NCBI RefSeq assembly: GCF_005403045.1
Contig: NZ_BJCL01000003.1
Coordinates: 434,001 to 498,000 of the forward strand
Source of the DNA: Pseudaquabacterium pictum
GTDB lineage: Bacteria > Pseudomonadota > Gammaproteobacteria > Burkholderiales > Burkholderiaceae_C
DNA length: 64,000 nucleotides
Direction of reading: 5' to 3'
The notes under the pieces were generated by a model. It was not told the origin of the DNA. It did no database searches and was given only the letters and a program-made list of their open reading frames with translations. The stretch's first letter is position 1. The number at the start of each line of letters is the position of its first letter. This document shows, piece after piece, positions 1 through 9,385 of this stretch. Both the position numbers and the translations under genes were made by a program.

Positions 1-1134
1 GGCCGCAGCGCAGGCGGCGAGGAAGCGTGACCGCAGGTCGTGCGCGGGCACCGCATGGCCGATGGCGGCGAGCCAGGCGACGACATCGGCCATGCCCACG
101 CGTTCGGCATGCCAGGCCACGGCGAGGCCGTGGCTGTCGTGCGCGGCCGGGTCGGCGCCGGCGGCCACCAGCGCCTGGACGACGGGCAGGCCGCGGCCGC
201 GCATCAGTGCGTGGTGCAGCGGCCGCATGCCGATGGTGGGGGACAGCTCGTTCGCATCGGCACCGAGCGCGAGTGCCTGTTGCAGGCCCGGCAGGTCGTC
301 GTGGTCGAGCTGGCGGAACAGCGCATTGGTGCCGGCCCAGCGCGCACCGGCCTGCACCAGCGCGTCGAGGATGGACCGGTCGGCCTGCTCGGTGGCGTGG
401 TAGAGCGATTCGTTGTCGTTGGGATCGGCGCCGGCGGCCAGCAGCGCGCGCACGGTCTCGCCGTCACCGGCATGCGCCGTGGCGCCGTAGAGCACTGGCA
501 GAGGGTGTTCAACGCCCGGCAGACCCAGCCGGGTGTTGGCATCTGCCCCCTGCGCGAGCAGCCAGCGCACCGTGGCGCGCAGCCCCTCGCGGCACGCGGC
601 GATGCGCGCCAGGCCCGAGAACGCGGCGATCGCGATCGGCGGCGCGGCCAGCGGCGGCAGCGGCGCGTGCACCTGCGGCGGCGGCAGCAAGCGCTGCACG
701 GTGGCGAGGTCGCCACAGGCGAGCGCGAGGACGAGCGCCCCATCGCGCTGCGCCACCGCACGCGTCTGCGCCAGCGCCCAGGCACGCTCGGGCCGCGGCC
801 GGCTGTAGCCCTGCCCGATCGCCCACGGCAGCCAGGCAGTAAAGAAGCCGGCATCGTCAGCCGCGCGGGCGCGGCGCCGCTCGACTTCCTCGACCAGCAG
901 CGGCCAGCTCGCGAATCCAAGGTCGCGCGCGAGCACCAGCTGCGCCTGCGCGAGCGAGGCCCCGGCGTCGACCCGGTACGGTGCGGCGCGTGCCAGCGCC
1001 GCGGCGTCGCTCCGCTTCAGCGCGCGGTGGAGGTCGCGCGCCTGACGGCGCAGATGGTCGAGGTGGGGATGGTCGGGCAGAGCGCCCGGTCGGCGGGCCG
1101 ACGGCGCGGCCGCAGGGGAAGTGGAGTCAGGCAT
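1..1134 (-). CDS. Ankyrin-repeat protein, 3' end cut by window edge
   Basis: An open frame of 378 codons starts at ATG 1134-1132 and is still open at position 1, so the C-terminus is missing. The N-terminus (about residues 20-90) has the helical lead-in LDHLRRQARDL ... ASWPLLVEEVERR that precedes ankyrin repeats in a family of bacterial proteins. From about residue 170 the repeats show GADANTR, GADPNDNES, GADANELS and GADPAAHDS, the usual GADxN/GADP turns. Ankyrin repeats bind proteins, but the partner cannot be guessed here. No signal peptide is visible. Codons lean to GCG and CGC more than in neighbouring genes, which is weak evidence of a different origin. Confidence 0.85.
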   Translation of the reverse strand, partial: MPDSTSPAAAPSARRPGALPDHPHLDHLRRQARDLHRALKRSDAAALARAAPYRVDAGASLAQAQLVLARDLGFASWPLLVEEVERRRARAADDAGFFTAWLPWAIGQGYSRPRPERAWALAQTRAVAQRDGALVLALACGDLATVQRLLPPPQVHAPLPPLAAPPIAIAAFSGLARIAACREGLRATVRWLLAQGADANTRLGLPGVEHPLPVLYGATAHAGDGETVRALLAAGADPNDNESLYHATEQADRSILDALVQAGARWAGTNALFRQLDHDDLPGLQQALALGADANELSPTIGMRPLHHALMRGRGLPVVQALVAAGADPAAHDSHGLAVAWHAERVGMADVVAWLAAIGHAVPAHDLRSRFLAACAAA

Positions 1135-1318
1135 GAGGCCTCCCAGTCACAGGGCCTGCGATCCGCGCGGTTCAGGCCGACTGAGGGCATCGAGAGCGCC
1201 CGGCAGGGCATCTCAGCTCAGGTGGGTTCAACCCTGCCCGCGGATCCGGGGGCGCCCTGAACGCGCCGCGGGCCGGATGCTACCGCGTGCCATGCCCGCA
1301 CGGGCCGTCCGCCCGCCG

Positions 1319-2305
1319 TCAATCCATCTTCAACCCCAGCTTCCGGATCACCCCGCCCCAGCGCTCGTGCTGCTCCTTCACCGCCGCTGCATGCTCGGCC
1401 GGGGTGGAGGCCAGCACTTCGCTGCCGCCATCGATGAAGGCCTTGACGATCTCCGGGTCCTTCAGCGCGGTGGCCAGGGCGGCGTTGATCTTGGCCAGCG
1501 CATCGGCCGGCAGTTTGGCCGGGCCGAAGAACTGCAGGCCGCCCGACACGTCCACGCCTGGCACGCCGGCCTCGGCCATGTTGGGCAGCTTGCCCAGCGC
1601 CACGTAGGGCTTGGGGTCGGTGTAGGCCAGCATCTTCACCTTGCCGCCCTTGGCATTGGCCAGCGCGGTGGTGGGGCCGTCGAACAGGAAATCCACCTGG
1701 CCGCCCATCAGCGCCAGACCGGCGTCGGCCGAGCCCTTGAACGGGATGTGCGTCATCTGCGTGCCGGTAGCCTGCTGCAGCAGCTCGCACACCAGGTGCG
1801 AGGTGCTGCCCAGCGAGTAGCTGGCGTAGTTCAGCTTGCCCGGGTTGGCCTTGGCGAACTTGACGATGTCCATCACGCTGTTGAACGGCGAGTTGGCCGG
1901 CACCGTCAGCACCGTGGTGCTGCGCGCGGCGAACATCACCGGCGTCAGGTCCTTGAACGGGTCGTACGGCAGCTTGCTGAACAGGTGCGGGTTCTGCGCC
2001 GCGGTGACGCTGATGGTGTAGAGCAGGGTGTGGCCGTCGGCCGGCGCGCGCACCACCTCCATCGTGCCCAGGATGCTGGACGCGCCGGGCTTGTTGTCGA
2101 CCAGCACCGAGGTGCCCAGCAGCGGCTGCAGCTTGTTGGCCAGCAGCCGGGCCTGGATGTCGGTCTGCCCGCCGGCCGGGAAGGGCACGACGATGCGCAC
2201 CGGTTTGCCGGCGATCGGGAAGGTCTGGGCCTGGGCACCAACCCCAAGGCTCAGACCGGTGGCAACGGCAAGCAGGGTGCGCAGCAGCGCGGCACGGGTG
2301 GGCAT
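1319..2305 (-). CDS. Bug/TctC-family periplasmic substrate-binding protein
   Basis: A 328-residue secreted solute-binding protein of the Bug family, which in Burkholderiales binds carboxylates and other small acids, often without its own TctAB membrane partners. A signal peptide covers about residues 1-27 (ends GAQAQ), followed by the family hallmark RIVVPFPAGGQTD and a typical two-lobe length. I place the start at ATG 2305 because a GGAGA lies about 8 nt upstream; an ATG at 2347 would add 14 non-signal-like residues. It is co-directional with the lacI-type gene (73 nt gap), so it may be read through from it. No tctA or tctB is in the window. The ligand is unknown. Confidence 0.9.
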   Translation of the reverse strand: MPTRAALLRTLLAVATGLSLGVGAQAQTFPIAGKPVRIVVPFPAGGQTDIQARLLANKLQPLLGTSVLVDNKPGASSILGTMEVVRAPADGHTLLYTISVTAAQNPHLFSKLPYDPFKDLTPVMFAARSTTVLTVPANSPFNSVMDIVKFAKANPGKLNYASYSLGSTSHLVCELLQQATGTQMTHIPFKGSADAGLALMGGQVDFLFDGPTTALANAKGGKVKMLAYTDPKPYVALGKLPNMAEAGVPGVDVSGGLQFFGPAKLPADALAKINAALATALKDPEIVKAFIDGGSEVLASTPAEHAAAVKEQHERWGGVIRKLGLKMD

Positions 2306-2378
2306 GGGCAGTCTCCAGCGTGGCAGGGACGGCCATGGTGGCGCCAAAGCCCGGTGCGCCGGGCGGGGGAATCCACTG

Positions 2379-3404
2379 TCAAGCGGGTGACACCGGCCGG
2401 CCGGTGGAGGCCCGCACCACCAACCGCGGCGGCGCCGTCACCGCCATCGGCGGTGCGCCGTCGGGCCGGGCGCTGATCTCGGCCAGCAGCATCTCCACCG
2501 CCAGCCGCGCAGCTTCCGCTGTGGGCACGGCCACGGTGCTGAGTGCCGGGCGCATCTGCCGCGACAGCTGGATGTCGGTGATGCCGATCACCGACAGGTC
2601 GCGCGGCACCTCCAGGCCCAGCTCGGCGGCGGCCTGCAGCGCGCCGATGGCCGGCAGGTCGTTGGTGGCGAACAGCGCCGTCAGGCCGGGCGTGGCGGCC
2701 AGCAGGCTGTGGGCGGCATTGCGGCCGTCGTCGATGCTGTCGTGGCCATGGCGCAGCTGCGCCGGCGGCAGGGCCACGCCGGCGCGCGCCAGCGTGTCGA
2801 CGAAGCCGGCGCAGCGCCAGCGGTGGTTGCCGCTGGGCTCGCTGGCCATCACCACGCCGATGCGGCGGTGGCCCAGGGCCAGCAGGTGCTCGGCAGCCAG
2901 CACGCCGGCCTGGCGGAAGTCCACCGCCACGCAGGGCAGGGCGGGCGGCTGGTCGGGTTGCTCCCACATGCACAGCACCACCGGCACGCCGCGCTGGCGC
3001 AGCGCGGCCAGCGCCTGCGGCACGACGAAGTCACCGTGCATCACGATCACGCCCTGGGCCAGGGCGCCGCCCACCGCATCCAGGTAGGCGCGCTCCTGCA
3101 CCGGGTCGTCATTGGTGTTGCAGACCAGCAGGAAGTAGCCGGCCTGCCGCGCCGCCTGCTCCACCGCCAGCGCGAACTCGGGATAGAACGGGTTGGCGAT
3201 GCTGGAGACGATCAGCGCCAGCGTGGCCGGCTTGCCCTCGACCAGGGCGCGGGCCATCAGGTTGGGCTGGTAGCCCAGGGCCTGCACGGCGGCCAGCACC
3301 CGCTGGCGGGTCTGCTCGCCCACCTTGCCGCGGCCACGCAGCACGTTGGACACCGTGGCCGCGGTGACGCCGGCATGGCGTGCCACCTCCACCAGCGTGG
3401 TCAT
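2379..3404 (-). CDS. LacI-family transcriptional regulator of the galactan locus
   Basis: A 341-residue LacI/GalR regulator. Residues 4-23 form the helix-turn-helix ([20 protein letters not shown]), residues about 48-56 the minor-groove hinge (NLMARALVE), and the rest is a periplasmic-binding-protein-like effector domain ([35 protein letters not shown]). Its ATG overlaps the TGA of the upstream GH42 gene (ATGA, 3401-3404), so the two are translationally coupled. Three palindromes with the central CG typical of LacI-family operators flank this gene set (5447, 5639, 14277), so it probably represses its own operon, the divergent GH35-transport operon and the GH53 gene. The inducer is inferred to be galactose or a galacto-oligosaccharide. 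Confidence 0.92.
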   Translation of the reverse strand: MTTLVEVARHAGVTAATVSNVLRGRGKVGEQTRQRVLAAVQALGYQPNLMARALVEGKPATLALIVSSIANPFYPEFALAVEQAARQAGYFLLVCNTNDDPVQERAYLDAVGGALAQGVIVMHGDFVVPQALAALRQRGVPVVLCMWEQPDQPPALPCVAVDFRQAGVLAAEHLLALGHRRIGVVMASEPSGNHRWRCAGFVDTLARAGVALPPAQLRHGHDSIDDGRNAAHSLLAATPGLTALFATNDLPAIGALQAAAELGLEVPRDLSVIGITDIQLSRQMRPALSTVAVPTAEAARLAVEMLLAEISARPDGAPPMAVTAPPRLVVRASTGRPVSPA

Positions 3405-5434
3405 GCGGCCGGGCCTTCCGGCACCCACCAGGCCGCCACGCCGGCACGCGCCAGCGTGGGCCCGCCCAGCAGGAACTGCGCCCCCGGCGGCGCCGGCACG
3501 GCCACCGGCTGCTCGCCACGGTGGATGGCGAATTGCAGCGCGCCGCGGCGGCGCAGCCGCAGCCCGTCGGGCAACGGCGTGGTGACCAGGCCGGCCTGGG
3601 CGGCGGCAGCGGCCAGCCACTGGCCCAGTGTGCCGGCATCCACCACGCCGGCATGCGCATGCCAGCGGCCGTGCTGCAGCCAGGCCGGCCAGCCGTCGGC
3701 ATAGGTGGCCTGCACCTGCACGCCGTCGGCCGGCGCCAGCAGGTCGCGCCATTGCAGGCCGTGGGCGCCTTCGGCCAGCGCCTGGCCATCGGGCTGCTGC
3801 AGCGGCAGCTGGCGGCCGGGCCGCAGGGATTCGACGCCGTGCACCCGCATCGGCAGGCCGGCGGCCAGGTCGCCCGGGGGCAGCGGCACCGGGATGGCCA
3901 TGTCGGCCGTCTTGCTGCCCGCACGCGGGCCCAGCACCACCACGCCGGGCAGGGCCAGCGCCTGGGCGGTGAAGGCTGGCGGCGCATGCAGCAGCGACGG
4001 CACCACCACCAGCGCATAGCCCTGCAGCGGCGCGTGCGGCGGCAGGATGTCGACGTCCAGCCCCAGCCCCCGCAGCGCCGCGTGGTAACGCATCGCCACA
4101 CCCAGGCCGGGCATGTCGGCGCCATGCGGCTGCACCGCCGCCATCCACAGCGACGGGAAATCCAGCACCAGTGCCACCGGCGCCGGCCGCGGCGCCAGGG
4201 CCTGGGCGTCCAGACCCAGGCGGGCCAGCTGGGCGGGCAGGGCGGCCAGCTCGGCGGCCACCGCGGCGGCTTCGTCGCCGCCGGTGTCGCGTTCCAGATC
4301 GGGCCGGTGCAGGCCGGAGTGCATCTGCTCCTGCGCATAGGGCAGCTGGCGCCAGCGGAAGTACGACACCAGCTCGGCACCGTGGGCGAAGGCCTCCCAG
4401 GTCCAGGCGCGCACCATGCCCGGCGCGGGCAGGGCGTTCCAGGCGGCCCAGTTCACCGGGCCGGCCTGCTGCTCCATCACCCACCAGCGGCCACTGCCGC
4501 AGCCGCGGTAGAGGTCATGGTGGAAGCCGGTGATGTCGGGCGCGCCGGTGGTGGCCCAGCGCAGGCGCTCGGCCTCGTCCAGGCCGGGGGCGATGTCGGT
4601 GTGGCCCAGCGGGTAGCTGTCCCAGCTGCTGATGTCGCAGTCGGCGCCCAGCGCATGGGCGTCGACATCGGTGAACAGGCCCATGAAGTTGTGCAGCACC
4701 GGCACGCCCGGCGCATGCACGGCCAGCAGCGCGCGCTGGCGGCGGTGGTAGGCCAGCACCGCGTCGGCGCAGAAGCGGCGCCAGTCCAGCGCATGGGCGG
4801 GCAGGGCGCCACCGGGCTGGCCCACCGGGAAACCGATGTCGTCGAAGCGGGCCCACTGGGCGCTCCAGAACACCGTGCCCCAGGCGGCGTTCAGCGCGTC
4901 GATGCTGCCGTGGCGTGCCGCCAGCCAGTGGCGGAAGGCGGCCAGCGCGGCCGGCGAGTACGAGGCCACCGTGTCATGGCAGCCGTATTCATTGTCCAGC
5001 TGCCAGGCCACCACGGCCGGATGGCGGCCGTAGCGCTGCGCCATCGCGCCGACGATGCGGTCGCTGGCGGCCAGGAAGGCCGGGCTGCTGAAGTCGCAGT
5101 GCCGGCGGGAGCCGAAGGCCTTGGGCTGGCCCTGGGCGTCGATCGGCAGCACGTCCGGGTGGGCATCGACCAGCCAGTGCGGCGGCGCCGCGGTGGGCGT
5201 GCCCAGCACCACCTGCAGGCCTTCGGCGGCCAGGGTGTCGATGGCCTCGTCCAGCCAGGCCCAGTCGAATCGGCCGGCTTCGGGCTCCATCAACGCCCAG
5301 GCGAACTCGGCGATGCGCACCACCCGCAGGCCCAGTTCGCGCATGCGCCGGGCGTCGTCGCGCCACAGGTGGCGGGGCCATTGCTCGGGGTAGTAGCAAA
5401 CGCCCAGGCGCAGGGGCAGGTCGTCCAGGGTCAC
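3401..5434 (-). CDS. GH42 beta-galactosidase
   Basis: A 677-residue family 42 glycoside hydrolase that removes terminal beta-galactosyl units. The N-terminal TIM barrel opens with [11 protein letters not shown]. The acid/base is Glu149 (WQLDNEYG) and the nucleophile is probably Glu321 ([13 protein letters not shown]). The trimerisation and C-terminal domains follow, and the length is normal for the family. There is no signal peptide, so it acts in the cytoplasm on imported oligosaccharides. The start codon is GTG (5434), without an obvious ribosome-binding site. It is the first gene of a minus-strand operon with the LacI regulator, and an operator lies 13 nt upstream of the start codon. Confidence 0.95.
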   Translation of the reverse strand: MTLDDLPLRLGVCYYPEQWPRHLWRDDARRMRELGLRVVRIAEFAWALMEPEAGRFDWAWLDEAIDTLAAEGLQVVLGTPTAAPPHWLVDAHPDVLPIDAQGQPKAFGSRRHCDFSSPAFLAASDRIVGAMAQRYGRHPAVVAWQLDNEYGCHDTVASYSPAALAAFRHWLAARHGSIDALNAAWGTVFWSAQWARFDDIGFPVGQPGGALPAHALDWRRFCADAVLAYHRRQRALLAVHAPGVPVLHNFMGLFTDVDAHALGADCDISSWDSYPLGHTDIAPGLDEAERLRWATTGAPDITGFHHDLYRGCGSGRWWVMEQQAGPVNWAAWNALPAPGMVRAWTWEAFAHGAELVSYFRWRQLPYAQEQMHSGLHRPDLERDTGGDEAAAVAAELAALPAQLARLGLDAQALAPRPAPVALVLDFPSLWMAAVQPHGADMPGLGVAMRYHAALRGLGLDVDILPPHAPLQGYALVVVPSLLHAPPAFTAQALALPGVVVLGPRAGSKTADMAIPVPLPPGDLAAGLPMRVHGVESLRPGRQLPLQQPDGQALAEGAHGLQWRDLLAPADGVQVQATYADGWPAWLQHGRWHAHAGVVDAGTLGQWLAAAAAQAGLVTTPLPDGLRLRRRGALQFAIHRGEQPVAVPAPPGAQFLLGGPTLARAGVAAWWVPEGPAA

Positions 5435-5446
5435 GGTGTGATTCAG

Positions 5447-5458
5447 TTAAGCGATTAA
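5447..5458. promoter_or_regulatory. LacI-type operator for the GH42-lacI operon
   Basis: TTAAGCGATTAA, a palindrome with 10 of 12 symmetric bases and a central CG as in LacI-family operators. It covers the predicted transcription start of the GH42 gene. TTAA tracts are rare in this GC-rich DNA, and the same motif recurs at 5639 and 14277. That the LacI protein at 2379-3404 binds here is inferred. Confidence 0.75.
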
Positions 5459-5463
5459 CTTCG

Positions 5464-5493
5464 ATTGGAGCAAGGGACGGGTGCGGCTGTCAA
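5464..5493 (-). promoter_or_regulatory. Sigma70-type promoter for GH42-lacI
   Basis: On the minus strand a perfect TTGACA (5493-5488) is followed after 18 nt by TCCAAT (5469-5464). This puts the transcription start near 5457, inside the operator at 5447-5458, a classical steric-block arrangement. Confidence 0.6.
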
Positions 5494-5522
5494 CCACCGT
5501 GGCCGCCTGCGGCCAGGCCGCT

Positions 5523-5540
5523 GCGCCAACGGTTTGGCGC
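5523..5540. other. Inverted repeat in the divergent galactosidase promoter region
   Basis: GCGCCAA-CGGT-TTGGCGC is a perfect 7-bp inverted repeat around four bases. It lies between the two divergent promoters. There is no T-tract, so it is not a terminator; it could be a second regulator's site. Two further abutting palindromes occupy 5578-5587 (CGTGATCACG) and 5587-5596 (GGGTTAACCC), just upstream of the plus-strand promoter. Confidence 0.45.
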
Positions 5541-5599
5541 AGGGGGAACTGCATCCAGCGGCGTGGCCATGTGCCCTCGTGATCACGGGTTAACCCGCA

Positions 5600-5629
5600 T
5601 TGCCGCTGCCAGTGGGCTGCTGCTCTACT
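5600..5629 (+). promoter_or_regulatory. Candidate promoter for the GH35-transporter operon
   Basis: TTGCCG (5600-5605), 18 nt, then TCTACT (5624-5629): four of six matches in each box. The predicted start near 5636 lies directly before the operator at 5639-5650, mirroring the other two units of the locus. Confidence 0.45.
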
Positions 5630-5638
5630 GATGGTGGA

Positions 5639-5650
5639 TTAAACGATTAA
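5639..5650. promoter_or_regulatory. LacI-type operator for the GH35-transporter operon
   Basis: TTAAACGATTAA, with matching TTAA arms and a central CG, 10 of 12 bases symmetric. It lies 25 nt before the GH35 start codon and just downstream of the candidate promoter. Confidence 0.75.
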
Positions 5651-5675
5651 CCCGCTGCACTGCCGACCCTGCGCC

Positions 5676-8219
5676 ATGGCCGCCCTGTCCGAAGACCACC
5701 GCCCTGTGCTGGCCGTGCCCCCGGCCCCGCCGGTGCCGGACCGCGGCTTCCTGAACCTGGGTCACCACCCTCACCCGCTGCGCACGCTGGCCATCGACAG
5801 CCAGCACCTCAGCCTCGACGGCCGGCCCTGGATGCCGGTGATGGGCGAGTTCCACTACAGCCGCTGCCCGGCCGGCGAGTGGGCCACCGAGCTGGCCAAG
5901 CTGCGCGCCGGCGGTGTCGACGTGGTGGCCACCTACGTGTTCTGGAACCACCATGAGCCGCAGCCCGGCCGCTGGCGCTGGGACGGCCAGCGCGACCTGC
6001 GCCGCTTCTTGCAGCTGGCGGCCGCGGCCGGCCTGCTGGTCTACCTGCGCCCCGGCCCCTGGTGCCATGGCGAGGTGCGGCTGGGCGGCTTCCCCGACTG
6101 GCTGCCGGCCACCGGCCCACTGCGCTGCAACGATGCCGGCTACCTGGGGCGGGTGGCGGCGCTGTTCGGCCAGGTGGCGCAGCAGGTGCGCGGCCTGCTG
6201 TGGCGCGATGCCGGCCCGGTGATCGGCCTGCAGCTGGAGAACGAGTACGGCGAGACCGGCCCCGGCCGCGGTGCCGAGCACATCAGCGCGCTCAAGCAGC
6301 TGGCGCTGGACGCCGGCCTCACCGTGCCGCTGTACACCGTCACCGGCTGGCCCACGCTGGACATCCCGGCACGCGAGGTGTTGCCGGTCTCCGGCGCCTA
6401 TGCCGACGGCTTCTGGCAGGGCGCGCGCGGGCCGCTGCCGCCGTCGGGCGTGTTCCTGTTCAACACCCGGCGGGTGATCGGCGAGATGGGCAATGTCGAC
6501 GGCACGCCCGCTGCCGGGCTGATCGACACCCGCCGCTACCCGTTCTGCCTGGCCGAGGCCGGCGGCGGCATGCACCAGAGCTACCACCGCCGCCCGGTGC
6601 TGGGCGCCGACGACGTGGTGGCCACCATCCTGGTGCAGCTGGGCTCGGGCGCCAACCTGGTCGGCTATTACATGTTCCATGGCGGCACCAACCCGGTCTG
6701 CGCCACCGGACCGCTGAACGAGACCCAGGCCAGCGGCTACCCGAATGACGTGCCGCAGTGGGGCTATGACTTCCATGCGCCGCTGGGCGCCCATGGACAG
6801 GTGCGGCCCTCCTGGGGCAGGCTGCGGCTGCTGCACAGCTTCATGCAGGGCTTCGGCGACCAGCTGGCGCCGCTGGCCGCGGTGCTGCCTGCCGCCGGGC
6901 CGTTCGATCCCGCCGACCGTGACCAGCCGCGCCTGGCGCTGCGCGCGGCAGGCCGCGGCGATGCGGTGGCCGGCTTCGTCTTTGCCAACCACCATGTGCG
7001 CCACCACCCGCTGCCGCCGCTGCCGGCGTTGCAGTGGCTGCTGCAGGCCGAGGGCACACCGGCGCAGCCGATGCCGCTGGGCGGGCCGCTGGCGCTGCAG
7101 CCGGGCCAGTGCGCCATCTGGCCGGTGGGCCAGCGGCTGGGCGGCGTGCGCCTGGCCCAGGCCACGCTGCAGCCCTTCACCCGCTGGCAGGCCGGTGCGT
7201 CCAGCACCTGGGTGGGCGTGGCGCTGGACGGCCTGCCGGCCGAGCTGGTGATCGACGCCGACGGCCTGGCGGCTGCCACGCTGGACGGGCAGCCGCTGCC
7301 GCTGCTGGCGCTCGACGGCTCCACCGCCGCGCTGGCCGGCGGCGGCCTGTTGCAGCGTCAGGGCACCCACTGGCTGCTGCGCCTGGGCACCGTCGACCAG
7401 CCGTTGCTGCTGGCGCTGACCGATGTGCAGGGCCACGCGCACCAGCTGCTGGTGCTGCCCCAGGCGCTTGCCCAGGCCTGCCAGCGGGTGCAGATCGGCG
7501 GCCAGCCGCGGCTGCTGCTGTCCAGCCACCCGGCCACTTGCAGCCCGGCCGGTGAACTGGCGCTGCACCGGCCGGCCCACCAGCCCGGCTGGTGGCAGCT
7601 GTGGCCGGGTGAGGGCCTGTCAGCAGCGCCCGGTCCGCTGCCGCTGCCCGGCCTGCCCGGCGCCTGGGCCCGCAGCGTGGCCGCCGATGCCGACAGCGGC
7701 CCCTGGCCGCTCCAGCCGGTGGCTGAACAGGCCCCGGGCCCCACGCCAGCGCTGCGCTGGGGCCCGCACCTGGCCTGGCGCGATGGCCCCGTGCCGCTGG
7801 TGCCCGACGAGGCCGACCACGCCGCAGCCGCCCGCTGGGCGCTGCCGCTGCCAGCCGCGGCCACCGCCGCCTTCGCTGCGCTGCAGGCCCGCTCGCCCGG
7901 CGCGCGGCTGTGGCTGCAGCTCGACGTGGTGGGCGATGTGCTGCGCCTCTGGGCCGATGGCACGGTGGTGGACGATCGCTTCTTCGACGGCTCGCCCTGG
8001 ACGCTGGCCGTCGACCGCTGGCAGCAGCCCGGCGGCGGCTGGCCGGTGCTGGCGCTGACGGCGCTGCCGATCGATCCCGAGCTGCCGGTGTTCCTGGAAG
8101 ATGCCGCGCGGGCCCAGGCCCGGGCCGCGGCCGCCCATGGCGGCGCGGTGCTGCAGGGCGCGCAGCTGCAACTGGAGGCGGTGGACCGGGTGCGGCCGCT
8201 GCCGGCCGTCGGCGACTGA
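5676..8219 (+). CDS. GH35 beta-galactosidase
   Basis: An 847-residue family 35 glycoside hydrolase. The catalytic barrel shows GEFHYSR (57-63), TYVFWNHHEP (86-95) and YLRPGPWCHGE (123-133). The acid/base is in ENEYG (Glu190) and the likely nucleophile is Glu294 in CLAEAGGGM. About 500 residues of beta-rich accessory domains follow. No signal peptide is visible, so the enzyme is probably cytoplasmic and complements GH42 in cleaving beta-galactosides. It is the first gene of the plus-strand operon; only 2 nt separate its stop from the ABC ATPase. The ATG at 5676 has no clear Shine-Dalgarno sequence. Natural substrate (galactan oligomers, lactose or branched side chains) is not determined. Confidence 0.93.
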   Translation: MAALSEDHRPVLAVPPAPPVPDRGFLNLGHHPHPLRTLAIDSQHLSLDGRPWMPVMGEFHYSRCPAGEWATELAKLRAGGVDVVATYVFWNHHEPQPGRWRWDGQRDLRRFLQLAAAAGLLVYLRPGPWCHGEVRLGGFPDWLPATGPLRCNDAGYLGRVAALFGQVAQQVRGLLWRDAGPVIGLQLENEYGETGPGRGAEHISALKQLALDAGLTVPLYTVTGWPTLDIPAREVLPVSGAYADGFWQGARGPLPPSGVFLFNTRRVIGEMGNVDGTPAAGLIDTRRYPFCLAEAGGGMHQSYHRRPVLGADDVVATILVQLGSGANLVGYYMFHGGTNPVCATGPLNETQASGYPNDVPQWGYDFHAPLGAHGQVRPSWGRLRLLHSFMQGFGDQLAPLAAVLPAAGPFDPADRDQPRLALRAAGRGDAVAGFVFANHHVRHHPLPPLPALQWLLQAEGTPAQPMPLGGPLALQPGQCAIWPVGQRLGGVRLAQATLQPFTRWQAGASSTWVGVALDGLPAELVIDADGLAAATLDGQPLPLLALDGSTAALAGGGLLQRQGTHWLLRLGTVDQPLLLALTDVQGHAHQLLVLPQALAQACQRVQIGGQPRLLLSSHPATCSPAGELALHRPAHQPGWWQLWPGEGLSAAPGPLPLPGLPGAWARSVAADADSGPWPLQPVAEQAPGPTPALRWGPHLAWRDGPVPLVPDEADHAAAARWALPLPAAATAAFAALQARSPGARLWLQLDVVGDVLRLWADGTVVDDRFFDGSPWTLAVDRWQQPGGGWPVLALTALPIDPELPVFLEDAARAQARAAAAHGGAVLQGAQLQLEAVDRVRPLPAVGD

Positions 8220-8221
8220 GC

Positions 8222-9385
8222 ATGGCCGACATCCGCCTGCACCAGGTCGGCAAGACCTACGCCAACGGCGCCGCCGCGCTGCACGGCGTCTCGCTGGCCA
8301 TCGCCGAGGGCGAGTTCTGCGTCTTCGTCGGCCCCAGCGGCTGCGGCAAGAGCACGCTGCTGCGCATGATCGCGGGCCTGGAGGACATCACCTCCGGCAC
8401 GCTGGAGATCGGCGGCCGCCGCGTCAACGACCTGGCCCCGTCGGAGCGCGACGTGGCCATGGTGTTCCAGAACTACGCCCTGTACCCGCACCTGAGCGTG
8501 GCCGCCAACCTGGGCTTCGGCCTGCGCCTGGCCGGGCTGAAGCGCGACGAGGTGACCCGCCGCACCACCGAGGTGGCGCGCCTGCTGCAGATCGACCACC
8601 TGCTCGACCGCCTGCCGCAGGCGCTGTCGGGCGGCCAGCGGCAGCGGGTGGCCATCGGCCGCGCGCTGGTGCGGCAGCCGGGCGTGTTTCTGTTCGACGA
8701 GCCGCTGTCGAACCTGGATGCCGCCCTGCGCCAGCAGACGCGCCAGGAGATCGCCCGCCTGCACCGCCAGCAGCCGCGGGCCTGCAGTGTCTACGTCACC
8801 CACGACCAGGGCGAGGCCATGACCCTGGCCGACCGGCTGGTGCTGCTGCAGCCGCCGGCCGCCGGCATGCTGCGGCCCAGCGTGGCCCAGATCGGCGCGC
8901 CGCTGGCGCTGTACCACCGGCCGGCCAATCTGTTCGCTGCCGGCTTCCTGGGATCACCGCGCATGAACCTGCTGCCGGCCCAGGTGGCGGGCCACACCGC
9001 CGCCGGCCTGCAGTTGCAGCTGGACGCCGGCGGTGTGCTGCTGCAGCTGCCGCCGCTGGCCGCGGGTGTGGCCATGCCCGCGGTGGGCAGCGCCATCACG
9101 CTGGGCGTGCGCGCCGAGCACTGGCAGCTGCAGCCACCAGCTGCCGCGGCCAGCACCGCGCTGCTGGCGAAGGTGCAGTGGCTGGAACATCTGGGCGACC
9201 AGAGCCTGGCCTTCCTGGCCACGCCGGGCGGGCTGAACCTGGCGCTGCGTCTGCCGCCCACGGTCGCGCCAGCCCTGGGCGATGCGCTGGCGCTGCAGCC
9301 CGACGCCGCCCACGCCCATCTGTTCGGTGCCGACGGGCAGAGCCTGGCGCCGGCCAGCGGCCCGTTGTTCACGCCCGCGGCATGA
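8222..9385 (+). CDS. Sugar ABC transporter ATPase (MalK/UgpC-like)
   Basis: A 387-residue CUT1-family ATPase energising oligosaccharide import. The Walker A GPSGCGKST, Q-loop FQNYALYP, signature LSGGQRQR, Walker B FLFDEPLSNLD and H-loop VTHDQGEA are all intact. The C-terminal third (about 240-387) is the MalK-type OB-fold regulatory extension, which may bind a phosphotransferase component. The gene starts 2 nt after the GH35 stop and its TGA overlaps the next start (ATGA at 9382). Together with the next three genes it forms a full importer; substrate assignment to galacto-oligosaccharides rests on context. Confidence 0.93.
   Translation: MADIRLHQVGKTYANGAAALHGVSLAIAEGEFCVFVGPSGCGKSTLLRMIAGLEDITSGTLEIGGRRVNDLAPSERDVAMVFQNYALYPHLSVAANLGFGLRLAGLKRDEVTRRTTEVARLLQIDHLLDRLPQALSGGQRQRVAIGRALVRQPGVFLFDEPLSNLDAALRQQTRQEIARLHRQQPRACSVYVTHDQGEAMTLADRLVLLQPPAAGMLRPSVAQIGAPLALYHRPANLFAAGFLGSPRMNLLPAQVAGHTAAGLQLQLDAGGVLLQLPPLAAGVAMPAVGSAITLGVRAEHWQLQPPAAAASTALLAKVQWLEHLGDQSLAFLATPGGLNLALRLPPTVAPALGDALALQPDAAHAHLFGADGQSLAPASGPLFTPAA

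Noticed and set aside
2379-4484. Single 701-codon reading covering lacI and half of the GH42 gene
   Set aside because: The upstream part is only an out-of-frame reading of GH42; the LacI start is at 3404 where the ATGA overlap and helix-turn-helix begin.
5587-5596. GGGTTAACCC as a fourth LacI operator
   Set aside because: It lacks the central CG and the TTAA-N4-TTAA spacing of the other three.
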